Below, one piece after another: positions 33,495 through 42,889 of a stretch of DNA of 64,000 nucleotides; positions within the stretch are counted from its first letter, which is position 1; every line of letters begins with the position of its first letter. A program made the translations under genes and the position numbers. The notes below the pieces were generated by a model. The model worked only from the letters and a program-made list of their open reading frames with translations, ran no database searches and was not told the DNA's origin. The stretch is from assembly GCF_900167135.1 (NCBI RefSeq), contig NZ_FUWZ01000008.1, positions 62,001-126,000 on the forward strand, read 5' to 3'. This stretch comes from Chitinophaga eiseniae. Lineage in GTDB: Bacteria; Bacteroidota; Bacteroidia; Chitinophagales; Chitinophagaceae.

Positions 33495-34475
33495 TTAACG
33501 GGCAGCACCCGGGAGTTTGCCGTGGTATTTTTTATACTCCCTGGTGAAGTTGGCCGGGTAGCCGTATCCCAGCATGTAGGCTATTTTATTCATACTCAGA
33601 CCGGATTCCCGCACCAGCCGTTCCGCTGTTTCCATCCGTTGTTTGATCAGGTATTTACTGATGGGTATCTGATAATATTTAGAGAAGCCCCTCTTGATTT
33701 TCGATTCACTGATATTATACATATGTGCCAGTTCCGCTATCGTATGGGGGATATCGAGATTCTGGTCTATATAGGATTTAATACCGGCAAACAGCATAAA
33801 CTCGTTGTTCCCCGCGTCTGATGGTTGTTCACCTTCAAAATAACCTACTACCCACATCAGCACCTCGAATATTTTATGCTGCATCCACAGATGCTTCAAT
33901 TTCTCAGGCACAGCTGCCTTTTTCATTTCACGAATACGGTTTCCCAGCTCCTCCTGTATGATACCGGAATGCTTGCTGACAGCGACAAACTTAGCACCGT
34001 CTATCATTGATAACCACTTGTTCAGCATGGGCGATAGTCCGGCCAGGTCGCTGATCTGTTTCCTTGAGAAAGCCATCCCCTGCCATTCATACACTCCTGG
34101 TTCAAAGTACAGCAGTAATTTTTCCGGCTTTATCTCGAAGAGGTTGAACTGCCCCTGATAAAGCAACACTTTGCCGACATTCCTGACAAATACCTCCGCT
34201 GTACCCTGCAGCATACAGGAACATACATGAAATACACCCTTCACCTGCGTCTCTACAATCGATTTCTCATGCGCAATAAAAACAATATTGACAATCGAAG
34301 TACCACTCGCCTCATACCGCTGTACCAGGATATCTATTTTGGAAGAAGTAAACAAATTAGGCCTGGCAAACCCTTGTGTATACTGACGATAAGCCTCCGG
34401 GACAGTCACGGCCGGGACCAGGTGAATACTGGGCGCATTTGCTATAACAAACTCCATGGTGTGGATGAGGGACAT
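33495..34475 (-). CDS. AraC family transcriptional regulator
   Basis: A 326-residue regulator with a C-terminal AraC DNA-binding domain: HTIAELAHMYNISESKIKRGFSKYY and SMNKIAYMLGYGYPANFTREYKKYHG. The N-terminal ~210 residues form a sensor region typical of Chitinophaga-type proteins (VFHVCSCMLQGTAEVFV). It faces away from the hypothetical gene at 34693, with a 217-base divergent region between. No target is evident. Confidence 0.92.
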   Translation of the reverse strand: MSLIHTMEFVIANAPSIHLVPAVTVPEAYRQYTQGFARPNLFTSSKIDILVQRYEASGTSIVNIVFIAHEKSIVETQVKGVFHVCSCMLQGTAEVFVRNVGKVLLYQGQFNLFEIKPEKLLLYFEPGVYEWQGMAFSRKQISDLAGLSPMLNKWLSMIDGAKFVAVSKHSGIIQEELGNRIREMKKAAVPEKLKHLWMQHKIFEVLMWVVGYFEGEQPSDAGNNEFMLFAGIKSYIDQNLDIPHTIAELAHMYNISESKIKRGFSKYYQIPISKYLIKQRMETAERLVRESGLSMNKIAYMLGYGYPANFTREYKKYHGKLPGAAR

Positions 34476-34692
34476 CTCAAAAGTGGTTTTAGGCGGTCGA
34501 CCAAATAAGTAGATCTATACAAATTACCACAAAGTACTGCAAACCCGTCACAGGAATACACAAAACGATTCTTACCAAACCCTTTACAGCAAAGTATTAC
34601 ACCCAATGTTAAGTTTTCATTGCTGCGGTCACATCAGCAGTTTGGAATCATAACTTGTTAGTTATTTTTTCACTGCCCTCAAAGAAAACACT

Positions 34693-35304
34693 ATGATATT
34701 ACAAATCGCCGAAACCCAAGAAATAGCATATACCATCGAAAAAGTAGTTCCTTTTTACTACACCGGCTATGTCAGACCGTTCACTAAGCCCTATTTCATT
34801 CAATTTAAGGATGCAGGCGTTCTTTTCCAGGACAAACAATACGAAAGCGTCTCCCTGCGCTGGATGGTCTGCTTCACGGAACAACGACGAACATTACTCA
34901 TCAACGAAGAAAAACCCAAGCTCGTCATCGAAACGTCTCCCAACAAAACCCTCTACACCCGCTTCGTGGAACAGGGAAAGGTATTGCTCAAACCGGACGA
35001 ATATGGCATCGTCCACGGCAGTACGGAATACTCTTCTATCATCCTCACCAAAGGCAGACAAGAAGTTATCCGCCTGGAATTTACGGCTGACGCATTAAGA
35101 CAGGATATCACACAACACTACCTGGACAATTTCGAACAGGAAAAATCCTGGCTCTACGGCAGCGGCAAAATAGGCAACATCTTACAACAGCAACTTCAGG
35201 ATATCATCCACACGCCAGCCAACACGCCGGAGGAAGAAGCAGTTTTCGGCGCCAGATGCCGGGAGATATTACACCAGGTAGCCTCGGAACAGATCACGGC
35301 ATAA
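34693..35304 (+). CDS. hypothetical protein resembling an isolated AraC sensor domain
   Basis: A 203-residue soluble protein with no known motif. Its beginning (IEKVVPFYYTGYVRPFTKPYFIQFKDAGVLFQD) and length resemble the N-terminal sensor half of Bacteroidota AraC proteins, but there is no helix-turn-helix. It is divergent from an AraC gene and followed by a GNAT gene 17 bases downstream. It may be a stand-alone ligand-binding or partner domain; this is a guess from shape only. Confidence 0.6.
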   Translation: MILQIAETQEIAYTIEKVVPFYYTGYVRPFTKPYFIQFKDAGVLFQDKQYESVSLRWMVCFTEQRRTLLINEEKPKLVIETSPNKTLYTRFVEQGKVLLKPDEYGIVHGSTEYSSIILTKGRQEVIRLEFTADALRQDITQHYLDNFEQEKSWLYGSGKIGNILQQQLQDIIHTPANTPEEEAVFGARCREILHQVASEQITA

Positions 35305-35309
35305 TTGCC

Positions 35310-35317
35310 TATCTTCA
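35310..35317 (+). promoter_or_regulatory. -7-like promoter element of the GNAT gene
   Basis: TATCTTCA is two bases off the TAnnTTTG consensus and lies four bases before the ATG at 35322. The same arrangement occurs before other genes in this window. Confidence 0.3.
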
Positions 35318-35321
35318 CTGC

Positions 35322-35786
35322 ATGATCATCAGACCATACACCAAGGCCGATAAATCTGCCTGCCTGGAGGCATTCAGCAGCAACATGCCCGGGTTCTTCG
35401 CTCCGGAAGAACGGAAAGACTTCGGCGAATGGCTGGATCAACAGGAGAAACGCGACCTATCGGATAAAAACGAATGTTATTTCGTCATCGTAACAGACGA
35501 GAAGATCATCGGTTGCGGCGGTTATTATATCCGCCCCGACAAAACCACCGCGGTCATGACCTGGGGACTGCTTCACCAGCAATACCACAAACAGGGCTGG
35601 GGCAAAAAGTTGTTGCAGTACAGGATAACCGCCATCAGGGCAGTATGCCCCTCCTGCGCCATCCAGCTGGACACCACACAACACTCCGCCCCCTTCTTCG
35701 GGAAAATGGGATTTGCCGTAACGAAAGTCACGCCTGATTTCTACGGTCCGGGATTGGACCGGTATGATATGGAACTGAAAAACTAA
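35322..35786 (+). CDS. GNAT family N-acetyltransferase
   Basis: A 154-residue protein of the GNAT fold: MIIRPYTKADKSACLEAF at the N-terminus, a central strand with EKIIGCGGYYIRPD, and the acetyl-CoA-binding stretch HQQYHKQGWGKKLLQYRI with a Q/R-x-x-G-x-G/A-like motif. I chose the start at 35322; the upstream ATG would overlap the preceding gene. The acceptor substrate is unknown. It converges with the gene at 35783-36355, with the stops overlapping. Confidence 0.88.
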   Translation: MIIRPYTKADKSACLEAFSSNMPGFFAPEERKDFGEWLDQQEKRDLSDKNECYFVIVTDEKIIGCGGYYIRPDKTTAVMTWGLLHQQYHKQGWGKKLLQYRITAIRAVCPSCAIQLDTTQHSAPFFGKMGFAVTKVTPDFYGPGLDRYDMELKN

Positions 35787-36355
35787 CCGTTAAACCGGGG
35801 ATGGTTCAAACCATATAACATCACATACACATCGTCTCCCTCTGCATTAAATTCATTGATCAGGCCAATGCCCAGGATCTTATGGTCCATATAGTCCGAC
35901 AGGCTGTCGGTCTCTGCGTCGAAGTTCGGTGTAAAATACAGGCAGATACCCAGAAAATTAGGGCTCATCAATCCGCCCGGAGGAGAATAACAGGTAAAGC
36001 CTGCATCCACCTGCAGGACCTCACGCACGGTCATACCTACACGAAGCACGCCGTTAACCGTACCCTGATAGCCTTTCGTGGCAATAATATTAGTAATCCG
36101 CCCATCATAGATGTCCACTTTCAGGCGAATAATACCACCCATATACCAGTATTCTATATATCGCAAGGAAGGTGTTGTCACGAGGCTGATCTTCTTGTCA
36201 CGGGCAAAGTACTGGTCTGTACGAAACATCTTCTCCAGGCCTTTTACCAACATCCCCTGCTGTATGCCACCAAGACTTACCCCGGGAATGATCGGTGCCT
36301 CAATGTCAAAATATTGCTCCTGGAAATTTATTTCCAAATTTTTATACATATTCAT
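35783..36355 (-). CDS. hypothetical protein
   Basis: A 190-residue soluble protein without signal peptide or recognised motif. It shows repeated beta-type segments (YIEYWYMGGIIRLKVDIYDGRITNIIATKGY, GTVNGVLRVGMTVREVLQVD), consistent with a small single-domain beta-rich protein. Its stop overlaps that of the GNAT gene by three bases. Proteins of this look occur near contact-dependent toxin loci as immunity or accessory proteins, but nothing here proves that. Confidence 0.65.
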   Translation of the reverse strand: MNMYKNLEINFQEQYFDIEAPIIPGVSLGGIQQGMLVKGLEKMFRTDQYFARDKKISLVTTPSLRYIEYWYMGGIIRLKVDIYDGRITNIIATKGYQGTVNGVLRVGMTVREVLQVDAGFTCYSPPGGLMSPNFLGICLYFTPNFDAETDSLSDYMDHKILGIGLINEFNAEGDDVYVMLYGLNHPRFNG

Positions 36356-36687
36356 AAACTCTTGTGGAGCTATTATTCTTTTAAGTCAGGCGTCAAAAAT
36401 AAGGGAATTCCTGTACAATCAGGTATACAACATCGCCGGATATAAAAAAGCCTCGCAGGCGAGCAAATCTTCAAGGCAAAAACATTACAACAAAATATAT
36501 GTATATAATTACATATCAATAATTTATAAATTAAAATAATAAAATATCATCTAAAACGCGAATTCAGCTGTACTATGCAAACCCCGGCAACACCGCCATC
36601 TTTGTTACCACCACACACCGGCACCGTCGTTATCTTCATCCCCTTCCTGTCCTCTTCGCCTGTTGTCCGACCTGTCCGATAAGAAAG
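36356..36687. other. gene-free A+T-rich stretch
   Basis: About 330 bases with no coding sequence that I can support. It contains a small GC hairpin (GCCTCGCAGGCGAGC near 36451-36465) and long A/T runs. Confidence 0.5.
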
Positions 36688-37188
36688 CTAGTATATTTTC
36701 CGGACCTGCAAAATCATATAGGCGAGCGCGTTAAACCCGGAAGTTCCCACCCATTTACCGGCATCTAAAAAATCAGTAGCTATTCGAACGAATTCGTCCC
36801 TGTCGGCCCAGCCGCTGATGTTCATTTTATTGAAGGTAAGAAAATTGAACCGGTACAATTCCTCCTGCGGATCAGAGGTGAGCAGGCCAAAGGACAGGAA
36901 GTTATGGGGGTCGGTGATCAGCTCCCCGTCAACCGCGCAAACGCCACCGCGTGAAGGAAGACTGGCATCGTACGCGTCGAGGATGGAGAGCACTTGCTGG
37001 CAGCTGGGGTGGCTGTGCAGGCAGCTTTCATGGACGGCACAGTCGCTGAAGTGGTACAACGGGTCTTTGGTATTGCCGGTAAAAGGAGGAAAACCGACAT
37101 AGGGCCGCGAAGCGTCTATGACTTCGTTGCAGAGGATACATTCGGTGAGAGAGAGGAAGATGAGCGCGCCCAAATATAATACAAGCAT
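36688..37188 (-). CDS. hypothetical Cys/His-containing protein
   Basis: A 166-residue protein. Near the N-terminus it has CILCNEVI and about 30 residues later DCAVHESCLHSHPSC, a pattern of two Cys pairs with His like a treble-clef or zinc-ribbon unit. The rest (DGELITDPHNFLSFGLLTSDP...) is not recognised. The exact start is uncertain: the first residues (MLVLYLGALIF) look like a non-native extension. Function unknown. Confidence 0.6.
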   Translation of the reverse strand: MLVLYLGALIFLSLTECILCNEVIDASRPYVGFPPFTGNTKDPLYHFSDCAVHESCLHSHPSCQQVLSILDAYDASLPSRGGVCAVDGELITDPHNFLSFGLLTSDPQEELYRFNFLTFNKMNISGWADRDEFVRIATDFLDAGKWVGTSGFNALAYMILQVRKIY

Positions 37189-37226
37189 CTGAGAACAGGC
37201 TGCAATATTAAAACACCCGCCAGGCT

Positions 37227-37234
37227 TAGCTTTG
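37227..37234 (+). promoter_or_regulatory. -7 promoter element of the type IX-secreted protein gene
   Basis: TAGCTTTG is an exact TAnnTTTG match. It lies 87 bases before the chosen start at 37321 and just before an in-frame ATG at 37236. Confidence 0.45.
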
Positions 37235-37320
37235 GATGATTATGTCCACTCAACCCGGTAAAGACCCGCAACACCGTCCTCAAAATACTGCTGTACGATT
37301 CACCTTTAAACATCTACCCA

Positions 37321-39194
37321 TGAAAATCAAATGCTACTCCCTCATCATGCTACTGCTTTGCGTACCATGTGCCTGGTTAAAAGCACAAACTTATGCCAAC
37401 ATACAAACGAACGGCGTCACAGGTCTCTGCCTGCTCTGTGGCGTCGTCAATCCGAACAATGCCGTCAACACCAACCGGGACGACTATTCCGCTTTCACCA
37501 TCACCGCCGGCTTGCTGGGCGTGGCGGTACAACAGACCCTGATATTTCCTGCAGCGAGCAGCACGGGCTGCGATTCATTGGTCATCGGCATAGGCAGCGG
37601 AAACACACTCTTGTCCGCCAACCTGTTTCGTGGCGTTAGCATACAAACATACAACAGTGGCACACCCAATAATGATGCCCAGGTCGTCGACAGCAGCATC
37701 CTCAGGTTGTTGCAGGGAAGCTCCCGCGCGACGGTCATCCTGCACCCGAAACAGCCCTTCGACCGGGTAAAAATCACGCTGAGCAGCAGTCTGCTGGGAT
37801 TATTGGATGGCTTCCGCGTTTATTATGCCTACTACCATACTGGTACCCCTGCCCTCCCCGCCTACAGCGTTCCGCAAGGCCAGGTCTGTGGGGAACAACT
37901 GCTACCTGTACACAATCATCAACCCGGAATTGACTATCGCGTTCATGCAAAATACACCGCCGCCAACGGCGGGCTTCTGAAAGATACTACATGGACAGTA
38001 AAAGACAACGACACCATCGCCGTGCCCGGGGTAGTTGCGTTTATGGGAGCGACGGTCAATATGGCTGTACAGGCGGTAAATCCTTTCACTGGTTGTAGCT
38101 CCGACACGGTAAGGCAGGTATATCACCTCGGTGGCAGCGGAGGTCTGCCAAGTGTAGATGCCGACAGCGTCACCATTTGCCAGGGAGGTTATGCGTTTCT
38201 GCATGCCTTCAGCCCTCAGTCTTCCGATATCGTGGTCCGCTGGTACGATGCACCTGTCGGTGGGAACTGGCTGGGAGCCGGCAATTATTTCCTCGTCATC
38301 CCCGATACCACCACCACCTACTATGCCGCCGGCGCTTTTACCTGCGAATATCCCGAACGCAAACCGGTGAAAGTTATCGTGCAAACTATGCCGGCGCCAG
38401 TGTTTGCCGTACCGCAGGAAATGGTCTGTGACACGCAGGTGATCTCCATACAGAACCATCAGCCGGGACTGAATTATAAAGTCCGTGTTTTTCATTCCAG
38501 CTTCTTAGGGCCGGTAGCGGATACTACCTTTTACATTTTAAATGACAACCGCATCGTAATACCACCGCGTATCACCTACAACCCGCTGGAGGTAGAACTA
38601 TATGTACAGGCGATCGGCAATGGCTGCACCTCCGACACGGCATACCAGGCGTTCCTGCAAGGTGGCTTCGCCGGACCGGTAACCGTTGACCAGGACAGCA
38701 TCGCTATTTGTGCCGGGGACAGCGTCTCCCTTCATGCGGCAGATCCCCGCTCAGCGTTTTCCGCCATCCGGTGGTATGACGCTCCTTCCGAAGGTAACTT
38801 GTTGTTTACCGGCAATACCTACGTGGCACACCCCTCTGCAACGACTACCTATTATGTTACAGCAGGGTTTGAATGCGACTATCCACAGAGAAAACCGGTG
38901 ACCGTCTACGTCACACCCTGTGCAACGCAGCAGCGTATGCTTACAACACCAGCCGCCAAAGCGATGACGCTGAAAGTATTCCCCAATCCCACCAGCGGGG
39001 AAGTAAAAATCGACAGCAAAACGGATTTTGGCGGCGCGCTACTGCTGGTATATGATCTTCAGGGCAGAGAAGTGAAAAAAGACAGGCTGGGCGGCAATAT
39101 GTTCCGGCTGGACGGCGCGAACGGCTTGTACCTTGTGAGGATAGTTTTGCAGACTGGAGAAGTTTATCAGTCCTTTATTACGCTACAAAAATAA
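37321..39194 (+). CDS. type IX-secreted protein with tandem Ig-like repeats
   Basis: A 624-residue exported protein: signal peptide (CYSLIMLLLCVPCAWLKAQ), an N-terminal beta domain (~30-190), then two tandem repeats of about 185 residues that share QxVCxxQ...NHQPGxxYKVR, GCxSDT, DSxxICxGxxxxLHA, RWYDAPxxGN, TTTYY and ERKPV. The C-terminal ~75 residues (LKVFPNPTSGEVKI...GLYLVRIVLQTGEVYQSFITLQK) are a type A T9SS sorting domain, so the protein is delivered to the cell surface. Cys pairs in each repeat may form disulfides. Likely an adhesin-like surface protein. Confidence 0.9.
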
Positions 39195-39271
39195 CAGCGT
39201 TGTGGAATCTAAAAAGCTGGGGGCGGTCTGTACCTGCAACTGTCCCCGCTTTTCATTCTGTCATCACAGAC

Positions 39272-39638
39272 TTATAGCTGAACCTTTTCAACCGATTCAG
39301 CAAGTATTTTTATGTCACTGCCTGTAGACGAGGTCTTAATTATATAGCACTTCAATAGAACGTTATCAAAAGCCCCTTTCCATTTCTCATAGAAAAACAA
39401 CAAATCCGGATCATCCTCGGGAGCGATATAAGCTATATCAATTGATCCTTTGGCATTTATGTCGAAATTCATCGCAGCCTTGAACAAACATACCCCATTG
39501 AAAACTATTTTTGATCTTGGCTCATCATACCAGTCAACAACCATTTCTATCGTATCATTATTACCGGGGTCTTCTATCGATGAAGATACTTTCTAAAATA
39601 GAATCATGCCAATAGCAATCATCAAAGTCGAATTCCAT
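39272..39638 (-). pseudogene. frameshifted small soluble protein, probable orphan immunity gene
   Basis: The minus strand encodes MEFDFDDCYWHDSILESIF IDR in one frame from 39638, and the sequence continues as EDPGNNDTIEMVVDWYDEP in the next frame to the stop at 39272. The continuity of the two parts (a WHDS start followed by an acidic strand and a VxW strand) indicates one ~120-residue protein broken by a one-base insertion or two-base deletion near 39565-39575. Such small acidic proteins occur downstream of Rhs toxin genes. I take it as a decayed immunity gene; the family is not identified. Confidence 0.6.
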
Positions 39639-39974
39639 GAATAGGTGATTTAAAGCCCATGATAACAAAAAATGTAAACGGAGCAACATTGGATACCAAA
39701 GGAAATATTAACATCCCTGCTAAGCTTCAATCATCCTTTCTCCTTCTTAACGGAATTGCCAAATTTTCCGGCATCTCCGTTGCAATGAAAAATATTTCTT
39801 GCACTATACTATCTTTAACTTATTCGTGTAGTAGGTGCTTCTTCCGGGCACTTCTTACCTGACAGCGGTCCGACTATTTATCTTTCTCCAAAATACCATC
39901 CAGGTTTAATACTATCTAATTTTGCATTTTTTATATCCAAAACTCATTTGTCACTTTTTTATCATGAACATACA
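39639..39974. other. degenerate region beside the Rhs locus
   Basis: No intact gene. On the minus strand near 39755-39800 a short open stretch reads NGDAGKFGNSVKKEKG before a stop, which looks like a leftover of a toxin tip. The plus-strand open frame at 39659-39862 has no family features. Confidence 0.4.
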
Positions 39975-40127
39975 CTAAATATCTTTTTCATCCAGATAAA
40001 AGGCTAAAATAACAACACTCTTTCCTGAAACTTTGCGTACATTCACCTCCTCGAACACCGATATTACACTGTCAGCATATTTTTTCGAATACACCCACGC
40101 CTCCGAGAATGTCTTTTTCCAAAACAC
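39975..40127 (-). pseudogene. remnant of a small gene (truncated 5' end)
   Basis: From 40127 the minus strand reads about 50 codons, with FWKKTFSEAWVYSKKYADS followed by VISVFEEVNVRKVSGKS and ending in FYLDEKDI and a stop. An in-frame stop lies directly upstream, so only the C-terminal part survives. It has the size and style of a small immunity-type protein and lies among other Rhs-locus debris. Confidence 0.4.
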
Positions 40128-40336
40128 TCACCATATTTAAGCACATCAAACATTTTAGGGCCGCTGGACTTAATACTATCAAAACAAAAAAAGAGAATCC
40201 CAAAAAAGCGTATTACTTGTTAACTTTTTGTTATTAGACCGGCCATCTGCTGCATTATTCAACTGAGCAGCAGCAGCATATTATCCCTGCTAGTCTATCT
40301 TTCAAACTGCCTTCAGGTCAATTATTTACCAGATAC

Positions 40337-40609
40337 TTATAAATAATTTTTAAATACATCTTCTCCCTTATACATAACGCTGTATAGACTTTTTTCGTCC
40401 AGAATTGCGACCACAATTTTATTTTCTTCGGAAGATATCTTTATTTGTACACTATTCAAGCAACTATCAGTTACTATGACGATTTCTTCCTGAATGGGAA
40501 GAGTATACACAAATCCTTCAGGTTCATGTATTATTTCCATATCAGAATCCGAACTATTATAAATACTAAAACTTGTTTGTTGAATCATTGTAAAAAAATT
40601 ATTTTCCAA
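40337..40609 (-). CDS. candidate immunity protein for Rhs tip A
   Basis: A 90-residue acidic soluble protein (NSSDSDMEIIHEPEGFVYTLP, ISSEENKIVVAILDEKSL) without a signal peptide. It starts inside the last codons of the Rhs tip gene at 40599-41777 (11-base overlap), the usual toxin-immunity layout. The family is not recognised; the assignment rests on position, size and charge. Confidence 0.6.
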   Translation of the reverse strand: MENNFFTMIQQTSFSIYNSSDSDMEIIHEPEGFVYTLPIQEEIVIVTDSCLNSVQIKISSEENKIVVAILDEKSLYSVMYKGEDVFKNYL

Positions 40610-41777
40610 AAAAAGTTCTTGCTAATTCCATTGCCTGATTCCGTCTCACCACAGCGGCCTCATTTACTGCCCCTCTGGCTTGTGCTTTCAGTATTTGTTC
40701 ATTACACGACCTTGCCAACTTGACCAATTTGTCCTTTGTCCAGCCATTCTCTAATAACTCTGCTTTTGTGAAATCAGATATAGATTTGGTTAATTGTGTT
40801 TTATTTCCCCATCCGAAAAACACACTAGCTCTTTTAGTATCTGTTCCCATTGAATTCAAAAACCTAGTTAAGCTAGTTCCTCTTTCCTGAGTGGCGCTTA
40901 CTAACTCTTGTGCTGTACTCTGTAACGCAGTCTTAGTTGCCCCTTGCAGAGCCTTGTTGGCTATTGTACTTTCTACAAATCCGGCTATCTTACCCGCCAT
41001 ACTCAAAGTCTTCGAAATTGGCATTGCACTTAATATACTTATAGAAGATTCTCCAGTGCTCATAGCTCTTCCTGATTGAAGATCCTTTCCGGTAAACAAT
41101 GCCTGAGCACCATTTACTGCAGCATAAACAGGATTTAAATTCTGGTTTATTCCTGCAACTATTTCATTCGCGGTTCCTGCTACATATTGGCCTGCAAATT
41201 GGAGGGCAGAACCTATACCAGTTGGAGCTGTCAGATTATACTCCCTACCTGTAACAAGTCCAACCTGTTTAATAGGATCTCCTGGCCCGTCTGGCTCATC
41301 ACCTAAGAAGTCCTTATATCGAATTGGGTTATCATAGTTAGAAGCATACGGCGACCAAGCTTCCATATTCTCTATCTTCGGATCTATCTGGTTCCACCTT
41401 CCTATCTGCGGATCCAAATTCCTCAATTGAGCATCATATATATCCAGATCTAATTCGCTCGTGTATTCAATCCCGTTATACTTCTTACGATTCTCCGGGT
41501 AATTCGCACCCTTCAACGCATTCGAACTTATCCCCGCCATCGTCAACCCAAACGGATAATAATGCGTCACTTCCAGCAGCGGACCGGTCGCCTGCGTCAC
41601 GACAAGGTTATCAAAGAACACGTCCTGCGGGGCTTCATTACTGGTATACACATACAGAAAACCGCTTTTGGATACCGGCATTTTATCCGTCGCCAGTGTC
41701 TGCAGTTGGTCAGGCTCCTTCTTCACCTGCTTCACCCCGCTGTTATTATCAACTAAGTTAAACTGTTCATCAAACAA
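40599..41777 (-). CDS. displaced Rhs core fragment with C-terminal tip A
   Basis: A 392-residue fragment. Residues 1-160 are the end of the Rhs core (THYYPFGLTMAGISSNALKG, YNGIEYTSELDLDIYDAQLRN, IGRWNQIDP) and match the intact Rhs protein at 45235-49635 up to FLGDE. The following ~230 residues form a unique tip: a hydrophobic Ala/Gly-rich segment, then NKTQLTKSISDFTKAELLENGWTKDK...AMELARTFFGK. There is no signal peptide or N-terminal shell; the upstream part of the core is in another frame (41753-42361). It is probably silent unless recombined onto the full-length gene. The tip activity is not recognised. Confidence 0.7.
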   Translation of the reverse strand: MFDEQFNLVDNNSGVKQVKKEPDQLQTLATDKMPVSKSGFLYVYTSNEAPQDVFFDNLVVTQATGPLLEVTHYYPFGLTMAGISSNALKGANYPENRKKYNGIEYTSELDLDIYDAQLRNLDPQIGRWNQIDPKIENMEAWSPYASNYDNPIRYKDFLGDEPDGPGDPIKQVGLVTGREYNLTAPTGIGSALQFAGQYVAGTANEIVAGINQNLNPVYAAVNGAQALFTGKDLQSGRAMSTGESSISILSAMPISKTLSMAGKIAGFVESTIANKALQGATKTALQSTAQELVSATQERGTSLTRFLNSMGTDTKRASVFFGWGNKTQLTKSISDFTKAELLENGWTKDKLVKLARSCNEQILKAQARGAVNEAAVVRRNQAMELARTFFGK

Positions 41778-42312
41778 TACAAAATTGAGATAAGCGCGCG
41801 GGGTTGTCCGGCTTTTGCTGGTCGGCGTCTTTGGCTTTTATTAATAGCATGATTATAAAAATCAGCGGTGAATGGCGTGGTGTTATTCGCAGCATCAAAG
41901 CCGTGCTGCCCCTGCCCGGTAGCGGTACCCTGAAACGCCAGGGCCAGGCTGGCGATCATATCCTCTACCGGCGGCGGGGTATTCTTATCTGCCGGCGCCT
42001 GGGATTTATAAAACGCTTTAACGCCTATCTGGATGGTGTCCCCGGCCATCACTTTCAGCACCAGCGACGGTCCTATTTTATGAGCACCGGTTTTGGCGTT
42101 CAGTTTAGCAACGGAGGCATTTTCGCTGGTACTTTCGTCGGGCGGGTAACCGGCAGGTTTGGCGGCACGGGTTTCGGTGACGTTGCTGAACAAAGCTGTC
42201 TCCTGCGGCGCGCGGGCGCTTTCCATGGTAGCTGTGTACATGGACAGGTCCGTTTGTTCTGTCAGCACAATCCGGACGTTGCCCAGATGGTCCTTTTCAA
42301 AATAATCATAGA
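41300..42312 (-). repeat. Rhs core repeat, copy A
   Basis: About 1.0 kb that matches 45946-46960 (copy C) with high nucleotide identity, including runs of more than 100 bases with only isolated differences. In this locus three copies of the core share sequence but carry different 3' tips. Confidence 0.8.
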
Positions 42313-42361
42313 CACTCGTATATGAGTTCCTCGATTCCTTCATTGCTAATAGAAAAATCAA
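41753..42361 (-). pseudogene. 5' part of displaced Rhs cassette A, frameshifted
   Basis: From VYDYFEKDHLGNVRIVLTEQ onward this matches the Rhs core of copies B and C nearly residue for residue until DFYNH, then shifts frame. Compared with copy C the sequence lacks five bases near 41838-41850 and has one extra base near 41794-41802, which together separate it from the downstream open frame. The first ~16 residues (MIFLLAMKESRNSYTS) are unrelated to Rhs, marking a truncation junction at about 42312. Confidence 0.7.
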
Positions 42362-42378
42362 AAACGTATTGCAATAAG

Positions 42379-42406
42379 AAAGCCGCAGTTTATATCCTGC
42401 GGCTTT
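42379..42406 (-). terminator. rho-independent terminator after the lipoprotein gene
   Basis: A perfect 10-bp stem AAAGCCGCAG / CTGCGGCTTT with an eight-base loop. It follows the stop at 42410-42412 on the minus strand by a few bases, with a T-containing tail, and should end transcription of cassette B. Confidence 0.75.
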
Positions 42407-42409
42407 TTA

Positions 42410-42889
42410 TCATTTAAAGATTATTTTCCCTGTTTTCAAAAGACTATCGAACTTTAAATCCCCTTGTTCTCTATAATTGCTTTCTCTCCAGTAAGCCTCA
42501 TCAGCAGCTATACCTTTCTCTCTATCCGTTGGAATGAGAAAATGAATATAATAGTAACGCTTGGCATTAATCGTATTACTCGTTTCAACCCGACCTAAAT
42601 ATCTAGCATCAGCTGTAACATCCACTCCTTCCTCATATATTTTTACTTGTAAATCTTCCCTCTTATCCATTAAGTTGGCTGGGACATAGGCAACTCCATC
42701 CTTATTAATTTTATAAACGTTCTTAGAAGATATTTCAAAAGTAAAGCCTACTGTATCCTTTACTGGTATAACATAATACCACCCTTGCTTCCCTTTCGGA
42801 ACACTCACATTAATTGTATTAAAGATTAGAGAGCAGCTCATTAAACCAGGTAAGATCAATAATAAATAAAGCATAATATTTTTTACCAT
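42410..42889 (-). CDS. candidate immunity lipoprotein for Rhs tip B
   Basis: A 159-residue lipoprotein: hydrophobic signal (MLYLLLILPGLMSC with lipobox GLMSC), then a soluble mixed domain (KGKQGWYYVIPVKDTVGFTFEIS, NAKRYYYIHFLIP). It overlaps the end of the Rhs cassette B gene by seven bases. The envelope location would suit protection from a toxin acting in the periplasm or at the membrane. No family recognised; the role is inferred from position. Confidence 0.6.
   Translation of the reverse strand: MVKNIMLYLLLILPGLMSCSLIFNTINVSVPKGKQGWYYVIPVKDTVGFTFEISSKNVYKINKDGVAYVPANLMDKREDLQVKIYEEGVDVTADARYLGRVETSNTINAKRYYYIHFLIPTDREKGIAADEAYWRESNYREQGDLKFDSLLKTGKIIFK

Noticed and set aside
39659..39862. 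Plus-strand 67-codon open frame in the Rhs-side gap
   Set aside because: No signal, motif or promoter; the minus strand carries remnants of toxin-type sequence at the same place.
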